From Candidatus Formimonas warabiya (lineage in GTDB: Bacteria > Bacillota > Dehalobacteriia > Dehalobacteriales > Dehalobacteriaceae): a DNA stretch of 64,000 bases. The DNA is taken from contig NZ_CP017634.1 of NCBI RefSeq assembly GCF_002777255.1, positions 1,252,903-1,316,902 on the forward strand, given 5' to 3'. The notes beneath the pieces are model-generated. The model saw only the letters and a program-made list of their open reading frames with translations, was not told where the DNA came from and did no database searches. Both the position numbers and the translations under genes were made by a program. This document shows positions 1-7,895 of the stretch, piece by piece (positions within the stretch are counted from its first letter, which is position 1; every line of letters starts with the position of its first letter).

Positions 1-55
1 AGGGTCCAGCCATCACAAAGGGACTCTGGGCCCCGTTACGATCCTTTTTCATCAT
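1..55 (-). CDS. Start of a tRNA-Trp T-box controlled gene (partial)
   Basis: Only the first 18 codons are in the window; the reading frame runs off the left edge, beginning MMKKDRNGAQ and continuing SPFVMAGP. An AAGGAG ribosome site lies 5 bases before the first ATG (8 before the second, which is equally possible). The gene lies downstream of two T-box leaders on the same strand, the first with a Trp (UGG) specifier. Tryptophan biosynthesis, uptake or charging is therefore the likely role. The visible residues are too few for me to name the family. Confidence 0.55.
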   Translation of the reverse strand, partial: MMKKDRNGAQSPFVMAGP

Positions 56-153
56 CTCCACTCCTTTCTTAACGTTTAAGATAAAACCTGGCAACTATTT
101 TCTGCCTACTGGAAAACCTTTGTTTTTTCACCATCTGCTCCAGCCGGCAACAA

Positions 154-366
154 TAAAAAAAGCCCTTCATTCCTCCATATAGGAACGAAAAGCTTATTTT
201 CGCGGGCCATCCTACAGTTCCGCTTTTCAAGTACGGGAACCAATTGGCCTCACCAATAAATTCAGGCTGATAAGAAAACTTGACTTACACCGAAGCTCCG
301 GCGTGGGCGAAAGCCTTAGCTGCACTTAGATCTCTCAGAAAAAGGTGATAGTTCCGGAGAGACAAA
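154..366 (-). promoter_or_regulatory. Second (gene-proximal) T-box-like leader
   Basis: On the minus strand a T-box-like element AGGATGGCCCGCG (201-213) is followed by a hairpin and U-run (154-195, arms AAGCUUUUCGUUCC / GGAAUGAAGGGCUU). This is the antiterminator/terminator arrangement of a T-box riboswitch. The UGGC in the bulge would pair with a G discriminator base, as in tRNA-Trp. The upstream part is shorter than a full Stem I and I cannot place its specifier with confidence. It follows the complete T-box directly, so I read it as the second of a tandem pair. Confidence 0.5.
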
Positions 367-649
367 TAAAAAAACCTTCCGTCCTAAGAAGACGAAAGGT
401 TGCTTTCGCTGTGCCACTCTTAATCAAGCCTGCATTCACAAAGTACGGGACCATTTTAGTCCGATACCCGCCTCCTTTTAACGGTAAAGGCTCCGGTAGG
501 CTGCTACTCTTGCCGAAACAATTTCGACCTACAGCTTGTGGGTCCATTCACCTTACCCGTTGCACACCGGACTCGCACCAAATGCCGGCTCTCTGAGTGC
601 CTGCAGTACGGCTACTCTTCCCACGCATTGCTTTTTCCTTATAAAATTA
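367..649 (-). promoter_or_regulatory. T-box riboswitch, tRNA-Trp specific
   Basis: The minus-strand leader has the hallmarks of a T-box. A basal stem GUGGG/CCCAC encloses a loop with AAGAGUA on one side and GAAUGGAC on the other, which gives UGG (Trp) as specifier codon. A Stem I arm contains AGAGAGCCGG and GGUGCGAGUCCGG. The T-box AGAGUGGCACAGCG lies at 407-420 and a terminator hairpin with U-run at 367-402. The variable base in UGGC is C, matching the G73 discriminator of tRNA-Trp. Specifier and discriminator agree independently. Uncharged tRNA-Trp would stabilise the antiterminator and switch on the gene at the left edge. Confidence 0.85.
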
Positions 650-655
650 TTTTAT

Positions 656-684
656 ATAATATGCTCTTCCTTCTTTTTTGTCAA
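656..684 (-). promoter_or_regulatory. Sigma-A promoter for the T-box leader
   Basis: TTGACA (679-684) and TATTAT (656-661) on the minus strand are separated by exactly 17 bases, a near-consensus housekeeping promoter. The start point would be near 649, just before the T-box Stem I. Confidence 0.8.
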
Positions 685-733
685 TAGGAAAATAAAATTT
701 TTTCTAAAATTTTTTTAAACTTGGTCTTTTTTC

Positions 734-761
734 ACCGTTGGCAAAAGGCCCCCATATTATA
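734..761 (+). promoter_or_regulatory. Candidate promoter of first Cys-rich peptide
   Basis: AC (734-735), 17 bases, then CATATTATA (753-761), followed by AGTACAAACA. The same arrangement, AC-N17-CATATTAAT, stands before the second peptide at 1158-1185, although the spacers differ. AC-N16/17-CATANNNTA is the pattern known for mother-cell sigma-K promoters. A sigma-A reading with only a TATTAT -10 box is also possible. Confidence 0.4.
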
Positions 762-800
762 GAGTACAAACATAATCCAACCGTGAAAGGAGATTTCCTT

Positions 801-1043
801 ATGTCAAAAAGAGAGAGAGCCCCCGAAATGCCCCAAATTTTAAACACCGAGGCCATTAAGGTAGTGGCAGAAAATGCGGAAATGCTAAAAGGAGTGTTAA
901 ATTCCGGAGACGAAGCAGCAGCTCTTAACGGCAACTGGTGCACCACCTGTTGTTGTCCCAAATTCCTAAAGTTCAAATTCGTCTTGTGCAATGTATGGAT
1001 CGAAAACGAGAATGCCGCATGCAGCGGAACAGACTCAGAATAA
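801..1043 (+). CDS. Cys-rich small peptide 1, RiPP-precursor-like
   Basis: 80 residues. The start is set by AAAGGAG eight bases before the ATG; a longer in-frame opening from 738 has no ribosome site. Residues 1-41 form an acidic, helix-prone segment (MPQILN, VAENAEMLKGVLNSGDE) like a RiPP leader. The C-terminal half carries six cysteines in CTTCCC, LC and AC, around the block PKFLKFKFVLCNVWI. The next gene is a paralogue with the same architecture and a nearly identical Cys block. It has no signal peptide and no membrane segment. I do not recognise the family, and no modifying enzyme lies in the window. It could instead be a sporulation or coat peptide, since its upstream box resembles a sigma-K promoter. 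Confidence 0.7.
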   Translation: MSKRERAPEMPQILNTEAIKVVAENAEMLKGVLNSGDEAAALNGNWCTTCCCPKFLKFKFVLCNVWIENENAACSGTDSE

Positions 1044-1060
1044 GAGGCGAGAAAAAATAA

Positions 1061-1104
1061 GAAACCTTTTTTCCTTCACCAGAAAAGAGGTTTCATTTTT
1101 TCTT
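1061..1104 (+). terminator. Terminator after peptide 1
   Basis: GAAACCTTTT and AAAAGAGGTTTC form a hairpin that is followed by a T-rich run. Confidence 0.7.
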
Positions 1105-1157
1105 TCCCGACCTGGTTTCGCGCAGCCTTGCCCCAACAATTTTTAAGTTTTTCTCTC

Positions 1158-1185
1158 ACTCTTGTCGGCTAGTCTCCATATTAAT
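1158..1185 (+). promoter_or_regulatory. Candidate promoter of second Cys-rich peptide
   Basis: AC (1158-1159), 17 bases, then CATATTAAT, followed by ATAGTACAAACA. It matches the element before peptide 1 in order, spacing and downstream AGTACAAACA, which supports a shared regulator or sigma factor. Confidence 0.4.
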
Positions 1186-1226
1186 ATAGTACAAACAATA
1201 TTAAACCCTGAAAGGAGAATTCCCTT

Positions 1227-1475
1227 ATGTCCACACCAGATAAAACCCCCGGAATGCCCCAATTGTTAAACGTGGAAACGATCCAGGCGGTAGCCGAAAA
1301 TGCGGAGCTTCTTAGAGGAATGTTAAGCTCCGGAGACGAACAAACTGCCCTTAAAGACAGCGGCGGCTGCTGCCCTACCTGCTGTTGCCCTAAATTTGTC
1401 AAGTTTAAATTTATCCTGTGCAATGTTTGGATTTACAACGAAAACGCGGCCTGCATTGATGGAGTCGCAGACTAA
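1227..1475 (+). CDS. Cys-rich small peptide 2, RiPP-precursor-like
   Basis: 82 residues, paralogue of the gene just upstream. AAAGGAG stands at normal distance from the ATG. The leader-like part keeps MPQLLN and VAENAELLRGMLSSGDE. The C-terminal part has seven cysteines (CCPTCCC, LC, AC) and the block PKFVKFKFILCNVWI. Only the residues between leader and Cys block, and the last few residues, differ much from peptide 1; this is what is expected of duplicated precursors with one conserved core. Each copy has its own promoter-like box and terminator. Function unknown; the closest analogy is a thioether or disulfide peptide precursor. Confidence 0.7.
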   Translation: MSTPDKTPGMPQLLNVETIQAVAENAELLRGMLSSGDEQTALKDSGGCCPTCCCPKFVKFKFILCNVWIYNENAACIDGVAD

Positions 1476-1493
1476 TCGACGGCAAAGCAAAAT

Positions 1494-1526
1494 GGAACCT
1501 CTTTTCTGCACAGAAAAGAGGTTTCC
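1494..1526 (+). terminator. Hairpin after peptide 2
   Basis: The 15-base arms GGAACCTCTTTTCTG and AGAAAAGAGGTTTCC (one mismatch) enclose a 3-base loop. The T-run is weak on both sides. It lies between convergent genes, so it may work in both directions. Confidence 0.6.
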
Positions 1527-1589
1527 TTATACCATGAACCCTATCACCGTAAGACTCTTCTTCCTTTCAACGATTTCTTCGGTGTTTTT

Positions 1590-2765
1590 TTATTCAAACC
1601 GCAACGCATCCACCGGTTTTAGTTTGGAAGCTTTATTGGCGGGATAAAGGCCAAAAAATATGCCTACCACCAGAGAAAAGGAAAAAGCGATCACTAGGAT
1701 GGCCAAGGTAGATTGGGTATTAATGCCGGCCAACTTCGTTAAAAGCTTATTTACTCCCAGGCCGAACAACACGCCTATAATGCCCCCGACACCGCTGATA
1801 GTGGCAGATTCCAGCAGAAACTGGCGCAAGATGTCCTTCCGTTTCGCCCCAATCGCCTTTCTGATGCCGATCTCCCTGGTTCTTTCCGTCACGGTCACCA
1901 GCATAATATTCATAATGCCGATCCCGCCCACCAAAAGAGAAATCCCGGCGATTCCTCCCAGCATTAAGGTCATACTTTGAGACACTTCGTTCACCGTATC
2001 CAGCATTTCCGTCTGATTAAACACCCGGTAAGCATCTTCGTCCTGATCAAACTTCTTCAAGAGATACTGTTCTATTTCTGCCACAACCAGAGTCACGACT
2101 TCCGGCGATTCCGCCGCTACATAGATATTGCGTACCCCTTCCGATTTGAGCATGCGCTGGGCGGTGGTGATGGGAATGATCACTTTCTCGTCACTGCTCC
2201 CTTGCATGGAGCTGCCCTTTGATTCCAGGACGCCAATAACGCGATAATCGATGCCGTCGATTTGTACCGTCTCGCCGATGGGATTGACCGAACCGAATAT
2301 TTCGTTTACCACATCGATGCCCAACACCGCTACTTTCTGGCGATACTCCACATCCAGAGGTAAAATAAAGCGGCCGCTCTGAACCCCCTGGTTCCGCACT
2401 TGGGCGTAATCTCCGTTCACGCCCTCCAAAGAAACATCTTCCATGGTTTTCGTTCCATACTTCGCCGTGATGGATCCGCTGGCCACCGGGGCCACTCCGG
2501 ATACCCCGGTTTTTTCCGACATGGACATGGCTTCTTCATAAGTAAGAGAATTATTGATCCCCCGGCCGGTGATCATTACCGTCACCAAATTGGTTCCCAT
2601 GCTCTGAATATTTTCCGTCACACTTGCCGTGGTTCCCCTGCCGACGGATACCAGGATAATCACCGCCGAAACACCGATAATAATCCCCAGCATGGTCAAA
2701 AAGGTTCTCATTTTGTTGGCCACGATCCCTTTTAAGGCAAGCCTCACTGCCATGGCAAAACTCAT
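1590..2765 (-). CDS. MacB/FtsX-family ABC transporter permease
   Basis: 391 residues. It has an N-terminal membrane segment (IGVSAVIILVSVG), a long extracytoplasmic MacB-type core domain at about 45-240, and three further membrane segments in the C-terminal FtsX domain (GIAGISLLVGGIGIMNIM; TREIGIRKAIGAKRKDI between helices). This is the usual MacB layout of four helices. It ends an operon: its start abuts the stop of the ATPase gene (2766), which in turn overlaps the membrane-fusion gene. Together they would form a MacAB-type efflux or lipoprotein-handling machine. The substrate is unknown. The neighbouring Cys-rich peptides are on the opposite strand, so a link to them is speculative. Confidence 0.88.
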   Translation of the reverse strand: MSFAMAVRLALKGIVANKMRTFLTMLGIIIGVSAVIILVSVGRGTTASVTENIQSMGTNLVTVMITGRGINNSLTYEEAMSMSEKTGVSGVAPVASGSITAKYGTKTMEDVSLEGVNGDYAQVRNQGVQSGRFILPLDVEYRQKVAVLGIDVVNEIFGSVNPIGETVQIDGIDYRVIGVLESKGSSMQGSSDEKVIIPITTAQRMLKSEGVRNIYVAAESPEVVTLVVAEIEQYLLKKFDQDEDAYRVFNQTEMLDTVNEVSQSMTLMLGGIAGISLLVGGIGIMNIMLVTVTERTREIGIRKAIGAKRKDILRQFLLESATISGVGGIIGVLFGLGVNKLLTKLAGINTQSTLAILVIAFSFSLVVGIFFGLYPANKASKLKPVDALRFE

Positions 2766-3446
2766 TTAGGACACCTTCTCCCCTTCTTCTTCGATTAACC
2801 CGTCCCGGATCACAATGATTCGCTCCGCTTGTCTTGCCACATTGATATCATGGGTAATCAAAATGATGGTCCTGCCGCTTTGATGCAATCGTTTTAAGAT
2901 CTCCAGCACCTCTCCGCCGGATTTACTGTCCAAAGCTCCCGTGGGCTCATCCGCCAGAATCATGGGAGGATTTCCCGCCAAAGCCCGGGCAATGGCCACC
3001 CGCTGCTGCTGGCCCCCGGAAAGCTCACTGGGTTTATGGGTGATGCGGTCGCTCAATCCTACCTGTTCTAAAGCCTGCAAAGCCAAATCCCGGCGTTGTT
3101 TAGACGATATGCCCCGGTAAATCAAGGGAAGCTCCACATTTTCGATGGCGTTGATCTTTGCTAAAAGGTTAAACTGTTGAAAAACAAAGCCGATTTTCTG
3201 GTTGCGGATTTCCGCCAGCTGATCTTCCGAATACTTGCTGATTTCCTGGCCTTCAAAATAAAATTCTCCCGTCGAGGGGGTGTCCAGACACCCTAAAATG
3301 TTCATCAGAGTTGACTTTCCCGAACCGCTGGGCCCCATAATGGCGACATATTCACCGATATGTATGTTCAGGGAAACACCGCGCAGGGCCTGGCACTGAA
3401 TGGCGCCGGTATCATAGGTTTTGGTCACATTTCTGATATCAATCAA
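2766..3446 (-). CDS. ABC transporter ATPase (MacB/LolD type)
   Basis: 226 residues, normal for the LolD/MacB ATPase family. Visible motifs are Walker [10 protein letters not shown] (about residue 40), Q-loop FVFQQFNLL, signature [15 protein letters not shown], Walker [13 protein letters not shown] and the H-switch ILITHD. It overlaps the end of the membrane-fusion protein gene by four bases, so the two are translationally coupled. It powers the permease encoded directly downstream. Confidence 0.93.
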   Translation of the reverse strand: MIDIRNVTKTYDTGAIQCQALRGVSLNIHIGEYVAIMGPSGSGKSTLMNILGCLDTPSTGEFYFEGQEISKYSEDQLAEIRNQKIGFVFQQFNLLAKINAIENVELPLIYRGISSKQRRDLALQALEQVGLSDRITHKPSELSGGQQQRVAIARALAGNPPMILADEPTGALDSKSGGEVLEILKRLHQSGRTIILITHDINVARQAERIIVIRDGLIEEEGEKVS

Positions 3447-5053
3447 TTGCCACTCCTCCCACTGCCGGTTCTGTTACCGCCTCCACTGCCGCCGCCCGGA
3501 CCCGGCCCCATCATCATCACCCTAGCAGACCGGGAATTGCTGTCCGCTGATGAAAGCGTATAGACCACTTGATCTCCTTCTTTTAACCCCTCGGTAATTT
3601 CCGCCATTTCCTCGGAAACCAGGCCCACTTTCACAACCACCGGTTCATCTTTTCCTTCTTTGCGCACCAGCACGAACTTTTCTTTACCCCGTTGCTGGAT
3701 CGCTTCCACAGGCACCGTCAGAATGTTTTCTTTTTGGGTAATGATCACTTCTCCCGTTGCGCTCATGCCAGGTTTCAGCCCTTCGATGTTTTTCAAGGTA
3801 AGGGTCACATCAAAGGTAGCCACGCCGTTTTCTACCGTGCCCTCCTTGGCGATTTCCGTTACGGCCGCTTTAAACTCGGTATCCGGCACAGAATTCACGG
3901 TAATGGTAGCTGGCATGCCCAGGGTCACATTATTGATATCCAGCTCATCCACAGGAATCACCAGCTCCAGGGCATTCATGTCGGAAACCACCGCTACCGT
4001 GCTGTTTTCCGAAACCCGTTCCCCGGCAGTGACGTCAACCTCGGAAATCACGCCGGAAATGGGGGCATAGACCACCATATCGTCCATGGTTTCCATTACT
4101 TCTTGTAAATTCAACCGGCTCTGTTCAATCTCCAGTTTTTGGGTTTTAATGTCGTTTGCCAGGCTTTGGCTTTCCAGGGAGGCCAACAGGTCTCCTTTCT
4201 TGACGGTATCACCCTCTTCTACATAAAGCTTTTGCACGGTACCCCCGGTTTTCAGGCTAACCGTTTTCGGGCTTTTATTTTCTAAAGTGGCCGAATCCGC
4301 CGCCTGGTAACTGCCTTCACCGCTCGTCACGGTAACCTGGGCAGTCATCCCGGCGGATAAGCCCCCCTGATTCGGTACCACTACCGTTACTTCATAACCC
4401 ACCGTGCTGTCGCTGCTGTCCACCGGACTGGTACCCACATCGGTAACCGTTCCCTTTATGGTGGCGAAACTGTCGATCAGTACGATTTGAGCCTGATTGC
4501 CCACCCGGATATGCTTGATTTGAGCTGCATTAAACACCCCGGTAATTTCCAGACTTTTTTTGTCGGTGATGGATGTTAAAGCAAATCCGCCCGAAACATC
4601 TTCCCCTTCTTCCGTATTGATGGCTCCTACCACACCCGCCGCCGGAGCATAGACTTTTAATTCGGCAAGGTCACGATTCAATTCAGCCAGTTTGTTCTCT
4701 TGAATCTCCAGACTCAGTCTGGCCGACTCCAGTTGGGACTCTGCCTGTTCATTCTGGAAGGTGAGAATCTTATCACCCTCCTGGACGGACTGTCCTTCCT
4801 CCACAAAGATCTCATCCACAATGCCGTTGTCCAGCGTTTTAATTTCTTTGCGCACACTGGACGCAATATTGCCTGTTCCGCTCGCCTTGTTGATAATACT
4901 GCCTTTTTCTACCGGCATCACCACTTGGGCAGAACTGGCACTTGCTTTTTGCTCCTTTCGGGAAGAAAGCCAAAAGTATCCTGCGCCGATGGCGATGAGG
5001 CAGATCAAAGTAATTAAGAGCGGTTTGGCATACTTTTTTTTCATCATTTTCAT
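3443..5053 (-). CDS. HlyD/MacA-type membrane-fusion protein
   Basis: About 536 residues. The ATG at 5053, after GAGGTG, is preferred; a GTG one codon upstream is possible. It has an N-terminal membrane anchor (LLITLICLIAIGAGYFWL) and then two biotinyl-lipoyl/beta-barrel modules, one near 60-240 and one near 255-440, each with its own coiled-coil hairpin (SARLSLEIQENKLAELNRD; QKLEIEQSRLNLQEVMETM). The double module is longer than classic MacA. A C-terminal domain follows, then a Gly/Ser/Arg-rich tail (GPGPGGGSGGGNRTGSG). It would span the wall side of the transporter and deliver substrate from or to the FtsX permease. Confidence 0.88.
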   Translation of the reverse strand: MKMMKKKYAKPLLITLICLIAIGAGYFWLSSRKEQKASASSAQVVMPVEKGSIINKASGTGNIASSVRKEIKTLDNGIVDEIFVEEGQSVQEGDKILTFQNEQAESQLESARLSLEIQENKLAELNRDLAELKVYAPAAGVVGAINTEEGEDVSGGFALTSITDKKSLEITGVFNAAQIKHIRVGNQAQIVLIDSFATIKGTVTDVGTSPVDSSDSTVGYEVTVVVPNQGGLSAGMTAQVTVTSGEGSYQAADSATLENKSPKTVSLKTGGTVQKLYVEEGDTVKKGDLLASLESQSLANDIKTQKLEIEQSRLNLQEVMETMDDMVVYAPISGVISEVDVTAGERVSENSTVAVVSDMNALELVIPVDELDINNVTLGMPATITVNSVPDTEFKAAVTEIAKEGTVENGVATFDVTLTLKNIEGLKPGMSATGEVIITQKENILTVPVEAIQQRGKEKFVLVRKEGKDEPVVVKVGLVSEEMAEITEGLKEGDQVVYTLSSADSNSRSARVMMMGPGPGGGSGGGNRTGSGRSGN

Positions 5054-5102
5054 CACATCACCTCAAAGTTCTCTCAAATTCATCCTGGATTCATGCAGCC
5101 AA

Positions 5103-5138
5103 AGACTCCCTGATCCATTTTTAACCAGGGAGTCGGGG
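5103..5138. other. Intergenic hairpin within efflux operon
   Basis: GACTCCCTG and CAGGGAGTC form a perfect stem with an A/T-rich loop between the repeat-protein gene and the membrane-fusion gene. No U-run follows on the minus strand. It more likely trims or stabilises the mRNA, or attenuates partially, than ends transcription fully. Confidence 0.5.
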
Positions 5139-5161
5139 GGAATATATCTGGAGAAAATACC

Positions 5162-6325
5162 TTATTCCTGTTCTTCCGGCTGAGAAGCACCGTTTCTCTG
5201 CCCAAAATGTGCAGGCCCGGGCATTTTCAGAGTAATCTGATCGGCCTGATCCTGGCTGATGATGCCTTCATCCACCATTTGGTCCAGAACGTTCACGCCT
5301 TTCGTTTTATTCTCCTCAAAAAATGCTTGTCTTTCTTCCTCTGTCATGTTTTTCAGCTCTTCCATCCGGGCCTTCTGTTCTTCAGCTTTGTCTGCTAAAA
5401 ACGCTTTCATTTCATCAGCCTGGTCCTCAGAAATGATCCCGTCTTCTACCAGCTGCTCGAACTGGGCATCCATCGCTTCCTCACGCTCAGCTTCCCGGGC
5501 TGCTGCTTCATACTCCTGAATGGCATCCGCTTCCTCTTGGGTAATGATTTCCTCATCCACCGCTTCCGCTAAAAAACCGCCGTCTTTTTTGAGAAAGCCA
5601 TCCTTTAAGGTTTTCTTTTCCGCCACGGCCTCTTTTCGTTCTTCAGCGGTCATGTCTTTCCGTTCCTCAGCCTGAGTCATTCTCTCTTCTTCCTTTTGTG
5701 CCCAGAGATCGATCAAGGCATCGGCCTGGTCCTCTGAAATGATTTCCTCGTCCACCAGCTGGTCAAATCTTTCTTCCGTCATTTCCTGGCGTTTTTCAGC
5801 CATTTCTTCCTGCTGGTCCGCCATTTTTTCCTCCAGCTTTTCCTGAATGGCGTCGGCTTCCTCCTGGGTGATGATTTCCTCATCCACTAATTCACTGAGC
5901 AGGCCGGCTTTGTGTTTTTCACTCATGGCCGCTTTTTTTTCTTCCGGGGTCGTGTTTTTCATTTTTTCCAGGCGCTCTTTCAGTTCTTCCTTGGTGAGAT
6001 TTTTCATTTCTTCCACCTGCGCCTGTTTTGCTTCCACTTTTTGATCACAAAAATCGGAAATTTCGGCTACCTGTTCCTCCGTAAGGGTTCCCTCGTCCAC
6101 CAGTTCATCGAGAACGGCCTGTAAATTTTCCTGCCCTTTTCCCATCAAATCGGGGGCCATCTGACCCGGTCCTCTCATGCCAAATCCTTTGCCCATCCAG
6201 CCCTGCTTCACGGAAGAATTTGCATCCGTACCATTGTCTCCTTCCGCAAAAGCCGCTCCTACACAGAAAAGGCTTCCCACTAATATGCCGCCGAGTACCG
6301 CAGTCATGAATCTACTTCGCTTCAT
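5162..6325 (-). CDS. Secreted acidic repeat protein with six xxGIISQDQADxI units
   Basis: 387 residues with a signal peptide (VGSLFCVGAAFA, cleavage near 28). The rest is very rich in Glu, Lys and Gln and forms long predicted helices. They are punctuated by six copies of a short helix-turn unit: VDEGTLTEEQVAEI, VDEEIITQEEADAI, VDEEIISEDQADAL, VDEEIITQEEADAI, VEDGIISEDQADEM, VDEGIISQDQADQI. The unit resembles the single one in DUF2680/YckD-like proteins and recurs in the genes at 32.9 kb and 46.3 kb. It lies between the two-component genes and the efflux genes. A phased pair of TGTTACA boxes upstream suggests control by the adjacent regulator. It may sense or buffer metals or other ligands outside the cell; this is inference only. 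Confidence 0.75.
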   Translation of the reverse strand: MKRSRFMTAVLGGILVGSLFCVGAAFAEGDNGTDANSSVKQGWMGKGFGMRGPGQMAPDLMGKGQENLQAVLDELVDEGTLTEEQVAEISDFCDQKVEAKQAQVEEMKNLTKEELKERLEKMKNTTPEEKKAAMSEKHKAGLLSELVDEEIITQEEADAIQEKLEEKMADQQEEMAEKRQEMTEERFDQLVDEEIISEDQADALIDLWAQKEEERMTQAEERKDMTAEERKEAVAEKKTLKDGFLKKDGGFLAEAVDEEIITQEEADAIQEYEAAAREAEREEAMDAQFEQLVEDGIISEDQADEMKAFLADKAEEQKARMEELKNMTEEERQAFFEENKTKGVNVLDQMVDEGIISQDQADQITLKMPGPAHFGQRNGASQPEEQE

Positions 6326-6398
6326 CTTTCACTTTCTCCTTTCGTTCCACTAATTTGTTCGGAAATTTTTTCCGTCTCCAGCCTTAGTGTACCTAAGG

Positions 6399-6418
6399 TT
6401 TGTTACAGCTTTGTTACT
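6399..6418 (-). promoter_or_regulatory. Phased TTTGTTACA direct repeats (regulator boxes)
   Basis: TTTGTTACA at 6399 and TTTGTTACT at 6410 are exactly 11 bases apart. Read on the minus strand they are GTAACAAA repeats upstream of the secreted repeat-protein gene. OmpR/PhoB-family regulators bind 11-bp-phased direct repeats. The same boxes lie at 8627-8646 and 46810-46849. Confidence 0.55.
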
Positions 6419-7895
6419 ATTCCGTTGCAATTTCTTGTGAATTTGGAGCAGCACGGTCCAATTCAAACCAAAACAGGACTCCCCCGGGGACATTCTCCCC
6501 GCCATAACGGTTTTCGTGCAGTTCCATAATACCGCGCACAATGGAGAGCCCTAATCCGGTTCCCCCAAAGGTCCTGGTTCTGGCCTTATCCACCTTATAA
6601 AAGCTGGTCCAGATTTTATCCAGGCATTCTTCCGGAATGGGGTGGCCCGTATTAAAAACGGAGACATGAACTTTGTCCCCCTCCTCCCGGGCGGTAATTC
6701 TGATGATTTTGTCAAAGTCCGTAAACTGAATGGCATTATTGAGATAATTGACCAGAACCTGCTCCACCCGGGACAGGTCGGCGTCTACATACAAAGGTTC
6801 ACCTTTTTCTACCGAGAGCGTAATCTGCTTCTCGTGAAAAACGGAGCGATATTTTTCCGCCACCCGGTCGATCAGGGGAGAAAGGTCAAAAATACTTCTT
6901 TCCAACCGGGAAAAATCCGACTCCAGCTGGCACAAACTCAACAATTCCTTCACCATTTTATCCATACGGGCCGCCTCATCGATAATCACATCGCAATAAA
7001 AGTTCTTGTTTTCTTCATCCTCATTTACATTGACCTTCAACCCTTCGGCATACCCCTGGATCAGGCTGATGGGCGTCTTTAATTCGTGGGAAACATTGGA
7101 AATGAATTCTTTGCGCATTTCATCAATCTGCCGCTCCCGTTCAATATCTTTTTCCAGCTGCTTATTCTTGGCATGCAGTTCTCCGATCAAGCGCTCCAAA
7201 TCCTCCGAGAGGAAATTAATGCTGTTGGCCAGTTCTCCTATTTCGTCATCACTGTCCACCCGGCATTTTCTGCTGAAATCAAGGTTGGCTAAATTTCTCG
7301 CGATTTCATTAATCTCCAGGATGGGCCGGGTAAATTTTCGGGAAAAGAGAAAGGCGACAATAATGCCAAATCCGATCACAAAAATTCCCGTAAAAAAGAA
7401 GAAACGGTTGGCAATAGCCACGCTTTGGGCTACGGAAGCCAAGGGTACGATAAAAGCCAGCCGGTCCCCATTGTCGAAGCCGTAGAAAAAAGTTAAGAAC
7501 TGGCTGTTGGACGTGGGCTCCTGTTCGATCTCATACTGATACTTGCCGATCCAGACCACCCGCTTTTTCACAAAGGGAAAAGGAGGGGAATGGCGCGGTT
7601 TCTCAAAATTGTCCGGATCAAAAAAAGAACTGTATTTAATCCCGCCTGCGGGATCAATGATAAAAGTATATCCCCCCAGTTCGCTTTCCGCCTTTTTCAG
7701 ATCCGCCTGAATCTCCCAGGGATCTCCCCGGTACACCCTTTCAATTTTTTGGGCGCTCTCCAAAAGCATATTCTTTTTTTGGCTGATATAATAGCGGTGA
7801 AAAAGACCCGCATTCAACATCCAGGACAGCAAGATAAAAAAGATCCCCAGACAGCTGATCCAGACAAAAAGCTTTTTGCTGATGGAATTCTTCAT
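6417..7895 (-). CDS. Sensor histidine kinase (HAMP, HisKA, HATPase)
   Basis: 492 residues. TM1 lies near 9-29, an extracytoplasmic sensor near 30-155, TM2 near 161-185, HAMP near 184-240 (FTRPILEINEIARNLANLD), HisKA with phospho-acceptor H near 270 (FISNVSHELKTPISL), and an ATPase domain with the N box (VNYLNNAIQF) and GTGLGLSIVRGIMELH. It overlaps the response-regulator gene by four bases and is its cognate kinase. The gene ends TAG-TAA; the double stop is worth noting in a UAG-decoding host. Confidence 0.93.
   Translation of the reverse strand: MKNSISKKLFVWISCLGIFFILLSWMLNAGLFHRYYISQKKNMLLESAQKIERVYRGDPWEIQADLKKAESELGGYTFIIDPAGGIKYSSFFDPDNFEKPRHSPPFPFVKKRVVWIGKYQYEIEQEPTSNSQFLTFFYGFDNGDRLAFIVPLASVAQSVAIANRFFFFTGIFVIGFGIIVAFLFSRKFTRPILEINEIARNLANLDFSRKCRVDSDDEIGELANSINFLSEDLERLIGELHAKNKQLEKDIERERQIDEMRKEFISNVSHELKTPISLIQGYAEGLKVNVNEDEENKNFYCDVIIDEAARMDKMVKELLSLCQLESDFSRLERSIFDLSPLIDRVAEKYRSVFHEKQITLSVEKGEPLYVDADLSRVEQVLVNYLNNAIQFTDFDKIIRITAREEGDKVHVSVFNTGHPIPEECLDKIWTSFYKVDKARTRTFGGTGLGLSIVRGIMELHENRYGGENVPGGVLFWFELDRAAPNSQEIATE

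Noticed and set aside
738..800. Longer N-terminus for Cys-rich peptide 1
   Set aside because: The second paralogue starts at the position matching 801, and AAAGGAG lies right before 801.
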